Origin: Piscinibacter gummiphilus
GTDB taxonomy: Bacteria > Pseudomonadota > Gammaproteobacteria > Burkholderiales > Burkholderiaceae_C
Direction of reading: 5' to 3'
Assembly: GCF_002116905.1 (NCBI RefSeq)
Contig: NZ_CP015118.1
Span: 5,146,001 to 5,210,000, forward strand
DNA length: 64,000 nucleotides
Every line of letters starts with the position of its first letter. The stretch's first letter is position 1. Positions 1-9,234 of the stretch are shown here, piece after piece. The position numbers and the translations under genes are program-made. The notes under the pieces are model-generated. The model saw only the letters and a program-made list of their open reading frames with translations. It did not search any database and was not told the DNA's origin.

Positions 1-99
1 CGTGGTGGGCTCGATCGCGGTGCCCGGGGTGACCAGGGCATTGTGCGAACGGTGCATACCGCGCTTGGAAGGCGACTTCTTGTTTTGCTGAACGGCCAT
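1..99 (-). CDS. rpmF: 50S ribosomal protein L32 (3' end cut by window edge)
   Basis: The first 33 codons are present and read MAVQQNKKSPSKRGMHRSHN followed by LVTPGTAIEP, the conserved N-terminus of bacterial L32, a protein of the large ribosomal subunit. The gene runs off the left edge, so the zinc-site cysteines (when present in the family) cannot be checked. A strong ribosome binding site, AAAGGAG, lies seven bases before the ATG on the minus strand (about 107-113). It follows yceD on the same strand, the usual yceD-rpmF order in proteobacteria. A likely promoter of its own lies in the 173-base gap. Confidence 0.95.
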   Translation of the reverse strand, partial: MAVQQNKKSPSKRGMHRSHNALVTPGTAIEPTT

Positions 100-221
100 G
101 AAAAGCTCCTTTGGTCTCCTGATCTCTTTCGCAGGAGCCAGGGGGTTTGTTGCACACCGCGGCAATCATGTCGGCCCGGAACACTCCGGAGATCCGCTGC
201 GCGCGTGTTGGAAAGCCCGAG

Positions 222-227
222 ATTCTA
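222..227 (-). promoter_or_regulatory. candidate -10 (TAGAAT) for rpmF
   Basis: The gap 100-272 between yceD and rpmF holds a TAGAAT hexamer on the minus strand, giving a leader of roughly 115 bases before rpmF. No convincing -35 is visible. The rest of the gap shows only the rpmF ribosome binding site. Confidence 0.35.
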
Positions 228-272
228 GCATGCCCGATCGGACCTGCGCGAATCCCGGATGCCAATGATTGA

Positions 273-821
273 TCAGTTGGGCAGGCCGCCGCGCTTGAGG
301 GCGGCCAGCTTGGCGAACGGGTTCGGGGCCGCTTCCTCGGGGAGGTCGTCGGCGACCACCGGGATCGGGTCGGGGCAGACGTCGTGCCGCGGCACGATGG
401 GCAGCTCGAGCAGCAGCTCGTCCTCCACCAGCTCCCGCGCATCGAGCGCGCGAGTGAGCGCCAACACGTCGTCCTCGCTGTCCGCGTCCAGGTCGGCCGC
501 GGCGTCCTCGCCGTGGACGAACTGGAACGACCGCTCGGCAGCCAGCGCCTCGGTCATGGGTTTCAGGCAGCGCTGGCATTCCAGCTGCACGGTGGCGTGG
601 GCGACGGCATGCAGCCACACCTGCGATTCGCCGCCCTGGGCGGCACGCAGTTCACCGGTGAGGCGCCAGGTGACGGCCGGCGCGGAGGCCACGGTGCCGG
701 GCAGCACGGACTCGGCGAGGCGCTCCAGCTCGGCGAGGGGCCACTCGCCCTCGAGGGCGCCACCGTCCTTGGCGAAGGCCGCGACGTCGAGGCGCAGCGG
801 GTCGAACTCTCGGGATTTCAT
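273..821 (-). CDS. yceD: YceD / DUF177 family protein
   Basis: This 182-residue acidic protein has the DUF177 hallmark of two paired cysteine motifs: CQRC in the middle and a later Cys in RHDVC. In bacteria and plastids the family is tied to 23S rRNA accumulation and ribosome assembly, which agrees with its place directly upstream of rpmF. Two in-frame ATGs exist, at 830 and 821. The upstream one overlaps a TAAAAT -10-like hexamer (829-834), so 821 (MKSREF...) is preferred here. If 830 is used the protein is three residues longer (MPDMKSREF). Confidence 0.9.
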   Translation of the reverse strand: MKSREFDPLRLDVAAFAKDGGALEGEWPLAELERLAESVLPGTVASAPAVTWRLTGELRAAQGGESQVWLHAVAHATVQLECQRCLKPMTEALAAERSFQFVHGEDAAADLDADSEDDVLALTRALDARELVEDELLLELPIVPRHDVCPDPIPVVADDLPEEAAPNPFAKLAALKRGGLPN

Positions 822-828
822 GTCCGGC

Positions 829-834
829 ATTTTA
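829..834 (-). promoter_or_regulatory. candidate -10 (TAAAAT) for yceD
   Basis: TAAAAT on the minus strand, seven bases before the ATG at 821. Transcription would begin at or next to the start codon. It faces the maf promoter within a 65-base divergent gap (822-886). Confidence 0.4.
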
Positions 835-874
835 GATCCCGCCCTCGCGACGGGGTCGCCCCGACCGGCGGTGG

Positions 875-880
875 GACAAT
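875..880 (+). promoter_or_regulatory. candidate -10 (GACAAT) for maf
   Basis: GACAAT ends six bases before the maf ATG and there is no purine-rich ribosome binding site between them. This suggests a leaderless message. No clear -35 is seen. Confidence 0.35.
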
Positions 881-886
881 CCCCCG

Positions 887-1480
887 ATGCAATCCCCTCA
901 CCGCCTGATCCTCGCGTCCACGTCGCGCTACCGCCGTGAACTGCTCGAGCGGTTGCGCCTCCCGTTCGACGTGGAGCCCCCGGACGTCGACGAGACCCCC
1001 CTCCCCGGCGAACAGCCCTCCACCCTCGCCCGCCGCCTGGCCCGCGCCAAGGCCGCCGAGGTGGCCGCGCGCTTCCCCGGCGCCATCGTGATCGGCTCCG
1101 ACCAGGTCGCCGACCTCGACGGCCTGCCGCTCGGAAAACCCGGCACCCGCGAACGCGCCATCGAGCAGCTCTCGGCCATGCGCGGCCGCACGGTGCGCTT
1201 CCACACGGCCGTGGCCGTGCGCTGCGTGGCGAAGGCGGTCGACACGAACGAACTCGCCACCGTCACGGTGCGGTTCCGCGACCTGGGCGACGCCGAGATC
1301 GGCCGCTACCTCGACCTCGAACAGCCCTACGACTGTGCCGGCAGCGCCAAGGCCGAGGCCCTGGGCATCACGCTGCTGTCGGCCATCGAGTCCGACGACC
1401 CCACGGCCCTGATCGGACTGCCGCTGATCCGCACCTGCGCGCTGCTGCGCGAAGCCGGCCTCGACCCCCTGAACCCCTGA
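887..1480 (+). CDS. maf: Maf/YceF family nucleoside triphosphate pyrophosphatase
   Basis: Length is 197 residues. The N-terminus LILASTSRYRRELL is the Maf signature, followed by PDVDE, ARRLARAKA and the substrate-binding loop IGSDQVADLDG. The YDCAGSAKAEALG segment resembles the YceF subfamily, which hydrolyses m7GTP and removes modified nucleotides in the cytoplasm. It is divergent from yceD-rpmF, a usual arrangement. It is followed 10 bases later by the RsmI-like methyltransferase and probably shares its transcript. Confidence 0.93.
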   Translation: MQSPHRLILASTSRYRRELLERLRLPFDVEPPDVDETPLPGEQPSTLARRLARAKAAEVAARFPGAIVIGSDQVADLDGLPLGKPGTRERAIEQLSAMRGRTVRFHTAVAVRCVAKAVDTNELATVTVRFRDLGDAEIGRYLDLEQPYDCAGSAKAEALGITLLSAIESDDPTALIGLPLIRTCALLREAGLDPLNP

Positions 1481-1490
1481 TGTTTCCCAC

Positions 1491-2291
1491 ATGCCCACCG
1501 GCCGCCTGATCCTCGTCCCCAACACCCTCGACTTCGGCGTCTCCACCGACGGCGACGTGCAGGACGTGCTGCCCCTCGGCGCACTGCGCACGGCCGCGCG
1601 GCTCACCCACTGGGTCGCCGAAAACGCCAAGACCACGCGGGCCTTCCTGAAGCGGGTCGACGCCATCGTGCCGCTCGGGCAGCCGCTTCAGTCGCTGTCG
1701 ATCGTCGAACTGCCCCGCCCGCAGAAGGGGGGCCGCGCGCCCGCAGCCGGCACCGACCTGAAGCCGCTGCTGCAACCCGCCCTCGACGGGCACGACGTGG
1801 GACTCATCTCCGAGGCGGGCCTGCCGGCCATCGCCGACCCCGGGGCCGCGCTCGTGCAGGCGGCCCATGCGCTGGGCATCGCGGTGCTGCCACTGTCGGG
1901 CCCCAGCTCGCTGCTGCTGGCCCTGGGCGCGAGCGGCCTCAACGGGCAGAGCTTCGCGTTCGTGGGCTACCTGCCGGTGGACGCGGGCGAACGCGCGGCA
2001 CGCATCCGCGACCTGGAGGCCCTGTCGAAGCGGGCCGGGCAGACCCAGCTGATGATCGAGACGCCGTACCGCAACGAGGCGCTGCTGGCCGCGCTGGTGA
2101 ACGGGCTGAAGGGGGACACCTGGCTGTCGGTCAGCAGCGGGCTGACGCTGGCGTCCGGATGGACCTGGTCTGCCCCTGTATCGCAATGGCGGGCCATGCC
2201 CCGGCCGGTGCCGAACGACGTGCCGGCGGTGTTCTCGTTGCTGGCCTCCGCCGCACCGCAGGTCACACCCGGCGGCGGGCCGAAACGCTGA
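1491..2291 (+). CDS. RsmI-like SAM-dependent methyltransferase (tetrapyrrole methylase fold)
   Basis: A 266-residue protein of the tetrapyrrole-methylase superfamily. Visible motifs are GLISEAGLPAIADPG near residue 105, followed by PLSGPSSLLLALGASG, and later QLMIETPYRN. These match RsmI (16S rRNA 2'-O-methyltransferase) and its shorter YraL-like paralogues. The N-terminus starts with PTGRLILVPNTLDFG rather than the usual LYLVATPIGNLGD of true RsmI, so it is probably the second paralogue found in betaproteobacteria, not RsmI itself. It lies in a short operon with maf. Confidence 0.8.
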   Translation: MPTGRLILVPNTLDFGVSTDGDVQDVLPLGALRTAARLTHWVAENAKTTRAFLKRVDAIVPLGQPLQSLSIVELPRPQKGGRAPAAGTDLKPLLQPALDGHDVGLISEAGLPAIADPGAALVQAAHALGIAVLPLSGPSSLLLALGASGLNGQSFAFVGYLPVDAGERAARIRDLEALSKRAGQTQLMIETPYRNEALLAALVNGLKGDTWLSVSSGLTLASGWTWSAPVSQWRAMPRPVPNDVPAVFSLLASAAPQVTPGGGPKR

Positions 2292-2303
2292 TCACCACCG
2301 TCT

Positions 2304-2309
2304 TACAAT
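2304..2309 (+). promoter_or_regulatory. candidate -10 (TACAAT) upstream of the oxygenase/AKR pair
   Basis: TACAAT in the 102-base gap after the methyltransferase gene, about 85 bases before the next ATG. No recognisable -35. It suggests that the 2.4-4.1 kb pair is transcribed separately from maf. Confidence 0.3.
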
Positions 2310-2393
2310 TCGCAAGTCAGCGCCAGGCTGCACCGCATCACATCTTTTCCGTGGCAGGTCCTTGCATCCCGCGAGGTCCGACAAGGATGCTCC

Positions 2394-3164
2394 ATGACGT
2401 CACCCATCAACTTCATCGCGAACGACCAGAACCTCGACCAGCTCGCTCGGCGCCTCGACAGTGAGGGCATCGTGTGCGTCGAGGGCGCCGTACCGCCCGA
2501 AAGTCTCCAGCGTTGGCGCGACCAGCTCGATCGCCTCATCGAGAAGCAGGGGTTCCGCTACTTTTCGATCATCCAACCCTGGAAGGAACGAGGCTCGGCC
2601 TACGAGGAACTGGCAGCCGACGCCAACTTCCGAGCCCTGCTCACCGGGCTCACTTCCCGGGGCTGTCGCGGCCACGAGGCCGAGGGCGACATCTACAACG
2701 TGCTGCGAGTCATCGCAGGGCCGAACGGCAAGCAGAAGTCGTTCATGTTCCACTACGATGCCTCCGTCGTGACTGTGCTGATACCGCTCCAGATCCCGGA
2801 AGGCAAACCCGAGGATGCCGGCGACCTGATTGCCTGGCCCAACCGGCGGCCGGTTCGGGGCTCGTCGGTGATCAACGCCATCGAAAAGAGCCTGATCCAG
2901 AACCCCCTGTCGCGCTGGTGGTGGTCTCGCCGTGTGGTCAGGCGCCCGGACGACCGCAACATCTACCGCCTCAAGCCCGGGAACATGTATCTGTTCTGGG
3001 GATACCGCACCCTGCACGCCAACCTCGGCTGCAAGTCGAACAGCCTTCGTGCCACGCTGCTGTTCCACCACGGGGACCCGCACCAGGGGTCGCTGGTGAC
3101 ACGCGCCATCCGCTGGACCCGCCGCGTCCGGGAAGCGCGCAACGTCACCAAGATGCCGGCATGA
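2394..3164 (+). CDS. putative Fe(II)/2-oxoglutarate oxygenase (PhyH-like)
   Basis: A 256-residue protein without a signal peptide. An H-x-D pair (His120, Asp122 in FMFHYDAS), a distal His208 (TLHANLG) and Arg219 (SLRATLLF) are spaced as in the double-stranded beta-helix oxygenases related to phytanoyl-CoA dioxygenase, where they bind Fe(II) and 2-oxoglutarate. The substrate cannot be read from sequence. AAGGA lies six to seven bases before the ATG. Its stop overlaps the start of the aldo/keto reductase (ATGA at 3161-3164), so the two are probably translated together and may act in one oxidation/reduction pathway. The assignment rests on the motif pattern only. Confidence 0.6.
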   Translation: MTSPINFIANDQNLDQLARRLDSEGIVCVEGAVPPESLQRWRDQLDRLIEKQGFRYFSIIQPWKERGSAYEELAADANFRALLTGLTSRGCRGHEAEGDIYNVLRVIAGPNGKQKSFMFHYDASVVTVLIPLQIPEGKPEDAGDLIAWPNRRPVRGSSVINAIEKSLIQNPLSRWWWSRRVVRRPDDRNIYRLKPGNMYLFWGYRTLHANLGCKSNSLRATLLFHHGDPHQGSLVTRAIRWTRRVREARNVTKMPA

Positions 3165-4075
3165 TCTCGCCACAACCGTTCCACCGCCCCCTTCCAGACG
3201 GCAGACTCATCAGCGCCGCATCGTTCGGGTGCTCGTCCATGTGGGCGAAACCCGAATTCCCCGAACCCCTCGCCATGGCGCTGCTGGAAGCCGCCGTGGG
3301 CGACGGACTGAACTACCTCGACACCGGTCCGAGCTATGCCAACGGCGAGGGCGAACGCCGCCTCGGCACATTCCTCCACCGGCAGTCGCTGCCCGACGTC
3401 ATCGTCTCCACGAAGGTGGGCACGAATTTCGACGGGAGCGGGCGGCGCACCCGCTCGTTCGAGGTGCGCGACATGGAGCGAAGCTTCACGGACAGCCTCG
3501 CCCGGCTGGGCCGGGAGCAAGTCGACATCCTGTACCTGCACGGCCCGTCGCTGAAGGACCTTCGGGACGAGGTGTTCCGCTTCCTCGAAGCGGAGAAGTC
3601 CCGGGGGCGCATCGTGTGGTCCGGCGTGAACTCGTTCGAGATGGACGTGCTCGACGCCTGCGTCGACAGCCCGATCGACGCCCTGATGATCCAGTACAAC
3701 GTCGCGGACTTGCGGGCCGAGCGGCTGCTGCCGCAGTTCCGCGCACGGGGGAAGATCGTGGTGTCGGGCACCGCGCTGGCGCGGGCGATCTACGACCCTC
3801 GAACCTTCCTGCCACGCGACCGGGCCGGGCTGTGGTATCTGCTGAGAGCACTGAAGGGTGACCCCCTGTTCATCGCCAGGGGCCGCCGCCTGAAGCGGGT
3901 CATCGAGCAGACGGGCGACACTGGCGCCCGGGCCGCGATGCGATTCGTCGCGGGACACCCACTGATCCATAGCGCCACGTTCGGCACCACCAAGCTGGAT
4001 CACATGCGCAGCAACATCGAGGCCGCGCGCGCGCCGATGGAAGAGCGCCACCGGCGGCTGTTCTTCCCGGCCTGA
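3161..4075 (+). CDS. aldo/keto reductase
   Basis: A 304-residue AKR-family oxidoreductase. The catalytic tetrad is complete: Asp54 and Tyr59 in LDTGPSY, Lys85 in STKVG, His127 in LYLHGPS. The family reduces carbonyls with NADPH in a TIM barrel; the preferred substrate is unknown. The start is the ATG overlapping the oxygenase stop by four bases. It converges on the helicase gene, with 39 bases between the stops and no obvious terminator. Confidence 0.85.
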   Translation: MISPQPFHRPLPDGRLISAASFGCSSMWAKPEFPEPLAMALLEAAVGDGLNYLDTGPSYANGEGERRLGTFLHRQSLPDVIVSTKVGTNFDGSGRRTRSFEVRDMERSFTDSLARLGREQVDILYLHGPSLKDLRDEVFRFLEAEKSRGRIVWSGVNSFEMDVLDACVDSPIDALMIQYNVADLRAERLLPQFRARGKIVVSGTALARAIYDPRTFLPRDRAGLWYLLRALKGDPLFIARGRRLKRVIEQTGDTGARAAMRFVAGHPLIHSATFGTTKLDHMRSNIEAARAPMEERHRRLFFPA

Positions 4076-4114
4076 CACGTGGTGGCGCCTGGCGCCGCAG
4101 CCTCTGTGGGCCGG

Positions 4115-5581
<1,467 letters not shown>

Positions 5582-5587
5582 CCCCGG

Positions 5588-5593
5588 ATTATC
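5588..5593 (-). promoter_or_regulatory. candidate -10 (GATAAT) for the helicase gene
   Basis: GATAAT on the minus strand, six bases before the helicase ATG, in the 87-base divergent gap with rfbB. The spacing leaves no room for a ribosome binding site. Confidence 0.35.
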
Positions 5594-5635
5594 CTCCCTC
5601 CGGCGAAACCCGCATGACCGTCACATCCCGGCCCC

Positions 5636-5641
5636 TAGAAT
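5636..5641 (+). promoter_or_regulatory. candidate -10 (TAGAAT) for the rfb operon
   Basis: TAGAAT lies 27 bases before the rfbB ATG, with a poor -35 (ATGACC at 5614-5619, spacer 16). It is the only promoter-like sequence before the rhamnose genes. Confidence 0.35.
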
Positions 5642-5668
5642 CAGAGGATTCGCACTCCGTTCCCAGCC

Positions 5669-6724
5669 ATGATTCTCGTTACAGGCGGCGCCGGCTTCAT
5701 CGGCGCGAACTTCGTCCTCGACTGGGTGGCCTCCACCGACGAACCCGTCGTCAACCTCGACGCGCTCACCTACGCCGGCAACCTCGAAAGCCTGACCTCG
5801 CTGCAGGGCAACCCGCGCCATGTCTTCGTGAAGGGCGACATCACCGACCGCGCGCTGCTCGACCGCCTGCTCGCCGAACACCGCCCCCGCGCCATCGTGC
5901 ACTTCGCCGCGGAAAGCCACGTGGACCGCAGCATCCACGGCCCGGGCGACTTCATCCGCACCAACGTCAACGGCACGTTCACCCTGCTGGAGGCCGCGCG
6001 CGCCCACTGGCTGTCGCTCGACGCCGACGCGAAAGCCGCGTTCCGCTTCCATCACGTGAGCACCGACGAGGTCTATGGCTCGCTGTCGCCCACGGCCCCC
6101 GCGTTCACCGAAACCCATCCGTACGAGCCCAACAGCCCGTACTCGGCCAGCAAGGCCGCCAGCGACCACCTCGTGCGCGCGTGGTTCCACACCTACGGCA
6201 TGCCGGTCGTCACCACGAACTGCAGCAACAACTACGGTCCGTACCACTTCCCCGAGAAGCTGATCCCGCTGATGATCGTCAACGCGCTGGCCGGCAAGCC
6301 GCTGCCCGTGTACGGCGACGGCCAGCAGGTGCGCGACTGGCTCTACGTGAAGGACCACTGCTCGGCCATCCGCGAGGTGCTCGCGCGCGGCACGCCCGGC
6401 GAGACCTACAACGTGGGCGGCTGGAACGAGAAGCCCAACCTCGAGATCGTGCACACCGTCTGCGCGCTGCTCGACGAGCTGAAGCCCGACCCGGCCGGCA
6501 GCTACAAGCGCCTGATCACCTTCGTCACCGACCGCCCGGGACACGACCGCCGCTACGCCATCGACGCCCGCAAGCTGGAACGCGAGCTCGGCTGGAAACC
6601 CGCCGAAACCTTCGAGACCGGCATCCGCAAGACGGTGCAGTGGTACCTCGAGAACGCGGCCTGGGTCGCCAACGTCCAGAGCGGCTCGTACCGCGACTGG
6701 GTGTCGAAGCAGTACGGCGCATGA
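5669..6724 (+). CDS. rfbB: dTDP-glucose 4,6-dehydratase
   Basis: A 351-residue extended short-chain dehydrogenase that makes dTDP-4-keto-6-deoxyglucose, the second step of dTDP-L-rhamnose synthesis. The NAD-binding TGGAGFIG is at the N-terminus. HVSTDEVYG carries the Asp-Glu pair used for dehydration, and PYSASKAASDH contains the Tyr-x-x-x-Lys. NCSNNYGPYHFPEKLIP is the family's sugar-binding stretch. It is the first gene of a tightly packed rfbB-rfbD-rfbA-rfbC operon, and its stop overlaps the rfbD ATG by four bases. Confidence 0.97.
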   Translation: MILVTGGAGFIGANFVLDWVASTDEPVVNLDALTYAGNLESLTSLQGNPRHVFVKGDITDRALLDRLLAEHRPRAIVHFAAESHVDRSIHGPGDFIRTNVNGTFTLLEAARAHWLSLDADAKAAFRFHHVSTDEVYGSLSPTAPAFTETHPYEPNSPYSASKAASDHLVRAWFHTYGMPVVTTNCSNNYGPYHFPEKLIPLMIVNALAGKPLPVYGDGQQVRDWLYVKDHCSAIREVLARGTPGETYNVGGWNEKPNLEIVHTVCALLDELKPDPAGSYKRLITFVTDRPGHDRRYAIDARKLERELGWKPAETFETGIRKTVQWYLENAAWVANVQSGSYRDWVSKQYGA

Positions 6725-7614
6725 AGATCCTCCTGCTCGGCAAGAACGGCCAGGTCGGCTGGGAACTGCAGCGCGCGCTGGCCCCGCTCGGCGACGTGAT
6801 CGCGCTCGACCGCCGCACCACGCCGGCCGCCGACCTGTCCGACCCCGAATCGCTCGCCGCCCTCGTGCGCGACGTGCGACCCGACGCCATCGTCAACGCC
6901 GCGGCCCACACCGCGGTCGACAAGGCCGAAAGCGAGGCCGCGCTCGCCCGCGCCGTCAACACCACCGCCCCGGCCGTGCTCGCTCGCGAGGCGGCGGCGC
7001 TGGGCGCCTGGCTCGTGCACTACAGCACCGACTACGTCTTCGACGGCAGCGGCACCGCGCCGTGGACCGAGTCGGCGCCCGTGGCCCCGCTGAGCGTGTA
7101 CGGCCAGACCAAGGCCGACGGCGAGGCCGCCATCCGCCTGAGCGGCTGCCGCCACCTCGTCTTCCGGACGAGCTGGGTGTACGCGGCGCGCGGCGGCAAC
7201 TTCGCGAAGACGATGCTGCGCCTGGCACGCGAACGCGACCGCCTGACCGTGGTCGCCGACCAGTTCGGCGCGCCCACCGGGGCCGACCTGATCGCCGACG
7301 TCACGGCCCACGCGCTGCGCACCGCCGTGTCGCGCCCCGAGGTGTCCGGCACGTACCACCTGGTGGCCGCCGGCGAGACCAGCTGGCACGGCTACGCGCG
7401 GCACGTGATCGAACACGCCCGCGCGGCCGGCCAGGAGATCCGCGTGCCGGCCGACGCCATCGAGCCCGTGCCCACGAGCGCGTTCCCCACGCCGGCCCGC
7501 CGGCCCGCGAACTCGCGCCTCGACACCACGCGGCTGCGCAACACGTTCGGCCTGACCCTGCCCTCCTGGCAGTCGGGCGTCGACCGCCTCCTGGCCGAAG
7601 TCCTGGCCCCCTGA
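6721..7614 (+). CDS. rfbD: dTDP-4-dehydrorhamnose reductase
   Basis: A 297-residue reductase that catalyses the last step to dTDP-L-rhamnose. It opens with ILLLGKNGQVGWEL (NADPH site), and has YSTDYVFDG and the catalytic Tyr/Lys in VYGQTKADGE. The family-typical FPTPARRPANSRLDT is near the C-terminus. ATGA overlap with rfbB fixes the start. Confidence 0.97.
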   Translation: MKILLLGKNGQVGWELQRALAPLGDVIALDRRTTPAADLSDPESLAALVRDVRPDAIVNAAAHTAVDKAESEAALARAVNTTAPAVLAREAAALGAWLVHYSTDYVFDGSGTAPWTESAPVAPLSVYGQTKADGEAAIRLSGCRHLVFRTSWVYAARGGNFAKTMLRLARERDRLTVVADQFGAPTGADLIADVTAHALRTAVSRPEVSGTYHLVAAGETSWHGYARHVIEHARAAGQEIRVPADAIEPVPTSAFPTPARRPANSRLDTTRLRNTFGLTLPSWQSGVDRLLAEVLAP

Positions 7615-7627
7615 ACCGAAGAGCACC

Positions 7628-8512
7628 ATGAGCAATCGCAAAGGCATCATCCTCGCCGGCGGGTCGGGCACCCGCCTGCACCCGGCCACCCTCGCCATCA
7701 GCAAGCAGCTGCTGCCGGTGTACGACAAGCCCATGGTGTACTACCCGCTCAGCACGCTGATGCTGGCGGGCATCCGCGACATCCTGCTGATCAGCACCCC
7801 GCAGGACACCCCGCGCTTCGAGGCGCTGCTGGGCGACGGCACCAAGTGGGGCATCAACCTGAGCTACTGCGTGCAGCCGAGCCCGGACGGCCTCGCGCAG
7901 GCCTTCATCCTCGGCAAGGACTTCATCGGCGGCCACCCGAGCGCCCTCGTGCTCGGCGACAACATCTTCTACGGCCACGACCTGCAGCGGCAGCTGGAGT
8001 CGGCCACCGGCCGCGAGAAGGGTGCGTCGGTGTTCGCCTACCACGTGCACGACCCCGAGCGCTATGGCGTCGTCGAGTTCGACCGCGACCGCCGGGCCCT
8101 GAGCATCGAGGAAAAGCCGAAAGCCCCGAAAAGCAACTACGCCGTCACCGGCCTCTACTTCTACGACGAACAGGTCTGCGACATCGCCGCCAGCATCAAG
8201 CCCTCGCCGCGCGGCGAACTCGAGATCACCGACGTCAACGCCCGCTACCTCGCGCAGCAGCAGCTCAACGTCGAGATCATGGGCCGAGGCTACGCCTGGC
8301 TCGACACCGGCACCCACGACAGCCTGATGGAAGCCGGCCAGTTCATCGCGACGCTCGAGAAGCGGCAGGGCCTGAAGGTGGCCTGCCCCGAGGAGATCGC
8401 CTACCGCTCCGGCTGGATCACCGCCACGCAGCTCGAGCAGCTCGCCCAGCCGATGATCAAGAACGGGTACGGACAGTACCTGCTCAAGCTCCTCAAGGAA
8501 CAGGTCTTCTGA
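7628..8512 (+). CDS. rfbA: glucose-1-phosphate thymidylyltransferase
   Basis: A 294-residue nucleotidyltransferase that joins dTTP and glucose-1-phosphate, the first step toward dTDP-rhamnose. The nucleotide-binding signature GGSGTRLHP is at residues 9-17, followed by SKQLLPVYDKPMVYYPLS. LGDNIFYG supplies the metal-binding Asp and EEKP the sugar-contact residues. The length matches RmlA. The stop overlaps the rfbC ATG by one base. Confidence 0.97.
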   Translation: MSNRKGIILAGGSGTRLHPATLAISKQLLPVYDKPMVYYPLSTLMLAGIRDILLISTPQDTPRFEALLGDGTKWGINLSYCVQPSPDGLAQAFILGKDFIGGHPSALVLGDNIFYGHDLQRQLESATGREKGASVFAYHVHDPERYGVVEFDRDRRALSIEEKPKAPKSNYAVTGLYFYDEQVCDIAASIKPSPRGELEITDVNARYLAQQQLNVEIMGRGYAWLDTGTHDSLMEAGQFIATLEKRQGLKVACPEEIAYRSGWITATQLEQLAQPMIKNGYGQYLLKLLKEQVF

Positions 8513-9063
8513 TGTTGATCACCCCCACCGCCCTTCCCGAGGTGCTGCTGATCGAGCCGAAGGTGTTCGGCGACGAGCGCGGCTTCTTCCTGGAAAGCTT
8601 CAGCCAGAAGACCTTCGACGCCGCCGTGGGCCGGCACGTCGACTTCGTGCAGGACAACCACTCCCGCTCGACGAAGGGCGTGCTGCGGGGCCTGCACTAC
8701 CAGCTGCCGCCCCACGCGCAGGGCAAGCTCGTGCGGGCCGTCACCGGCGCGGTGTTCGACGTCGCCGTCGACCTGCGCCGCAGCAGCCCGAACTTCGGCA
8801 AGTGGGTGGGGTACGAGCTGAGCGCCGAGAACAAGCGCATGCTGTGGATTCCGCCGGGCTTCGCGCACGGGTTCCTCGTGCTCAGCGACACGGCCGACTT
8901 CCTCTACAAGACGACCGACTACTATGCGCCGCAGGCCGAGGGCGCGGTCCGTTTCGATGACCCCGCCGTGGGTGTCGCCTGGCCCGCCTCCACCGCGGAC
9001 CTGCAGCTGTCCGGCAAGGACCGCGACGCCCCGCCGCTGGCCGGCGCACGCACCTTCGACTGA
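8512..9063 (+). CDS. rfbC: dTDP-4-dehydrorhamnose 3,5-epimerase
   Basis: A 183-residue cupin epimerase, the third enzyme of dTDP-L-rhamnose synthesis. The catalytic region DNHSRSTKGVLRGLHYQ holds the conserved His of the active site. Next come GKLVRAVTGAVFDVAVDLRR and IPPGFAHGFLVLSD. The start is the ATG in TGATG at the end of rfbA. It closes the four-gene rhamnose operon; a 171-base gap follows. Confidence 0.97.
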   Translation: MLITPTALPEVLLIEPKVFGDERGFFLESFSQKTFDAAVGRHVDFVQDNHSRSTKGVLRGLHYQLPPHAQGKLVRAVTGAVFDVAVDLRRSSPNFGKWVGYELSAENKRMLWIPPGFAHGFLVLSDTADFLYKTTDYYAPQAEGAVRFDDPAVGVAWPASTADLQLSGKDRDAPPLAGARTFD

Positions 9064-9099
9064 CCACCTGTCGGGGAAATCCCGAAGGGTCCGCTCGGC

Positions 9100-9105
9100 T
9101 ACACT
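9100..9105 (+). promoter_or_regulatory. candidate -10 (TACACT) upstream of manC
   Basis: TACACT in the gap 9064-9234, about 130 bases before manC. No clear -35, no ops/JUMPstart element and no other feature were found in this gap. Confidence 0.25.
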
Positions 9106-9234
9106 TGAAAGCTTGCCGCCGGGGATCTGCGCCCGGGGGCAGGCAGGCAATCGCCGCGGCGTCCAATTTCCCTGCAGTGGTCAGTCCTGCACAGCTCTCC
9201 GTCACTGAAGCCCGCAAGCGGTTCACCCAAGCAC

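Noticed and set aside
9064..9234. ops/JUMPstart antitermination element or riboswitch before manC
   Set aside because: No GGCGGTAG-like core and no conserved structure is visible in this gap.
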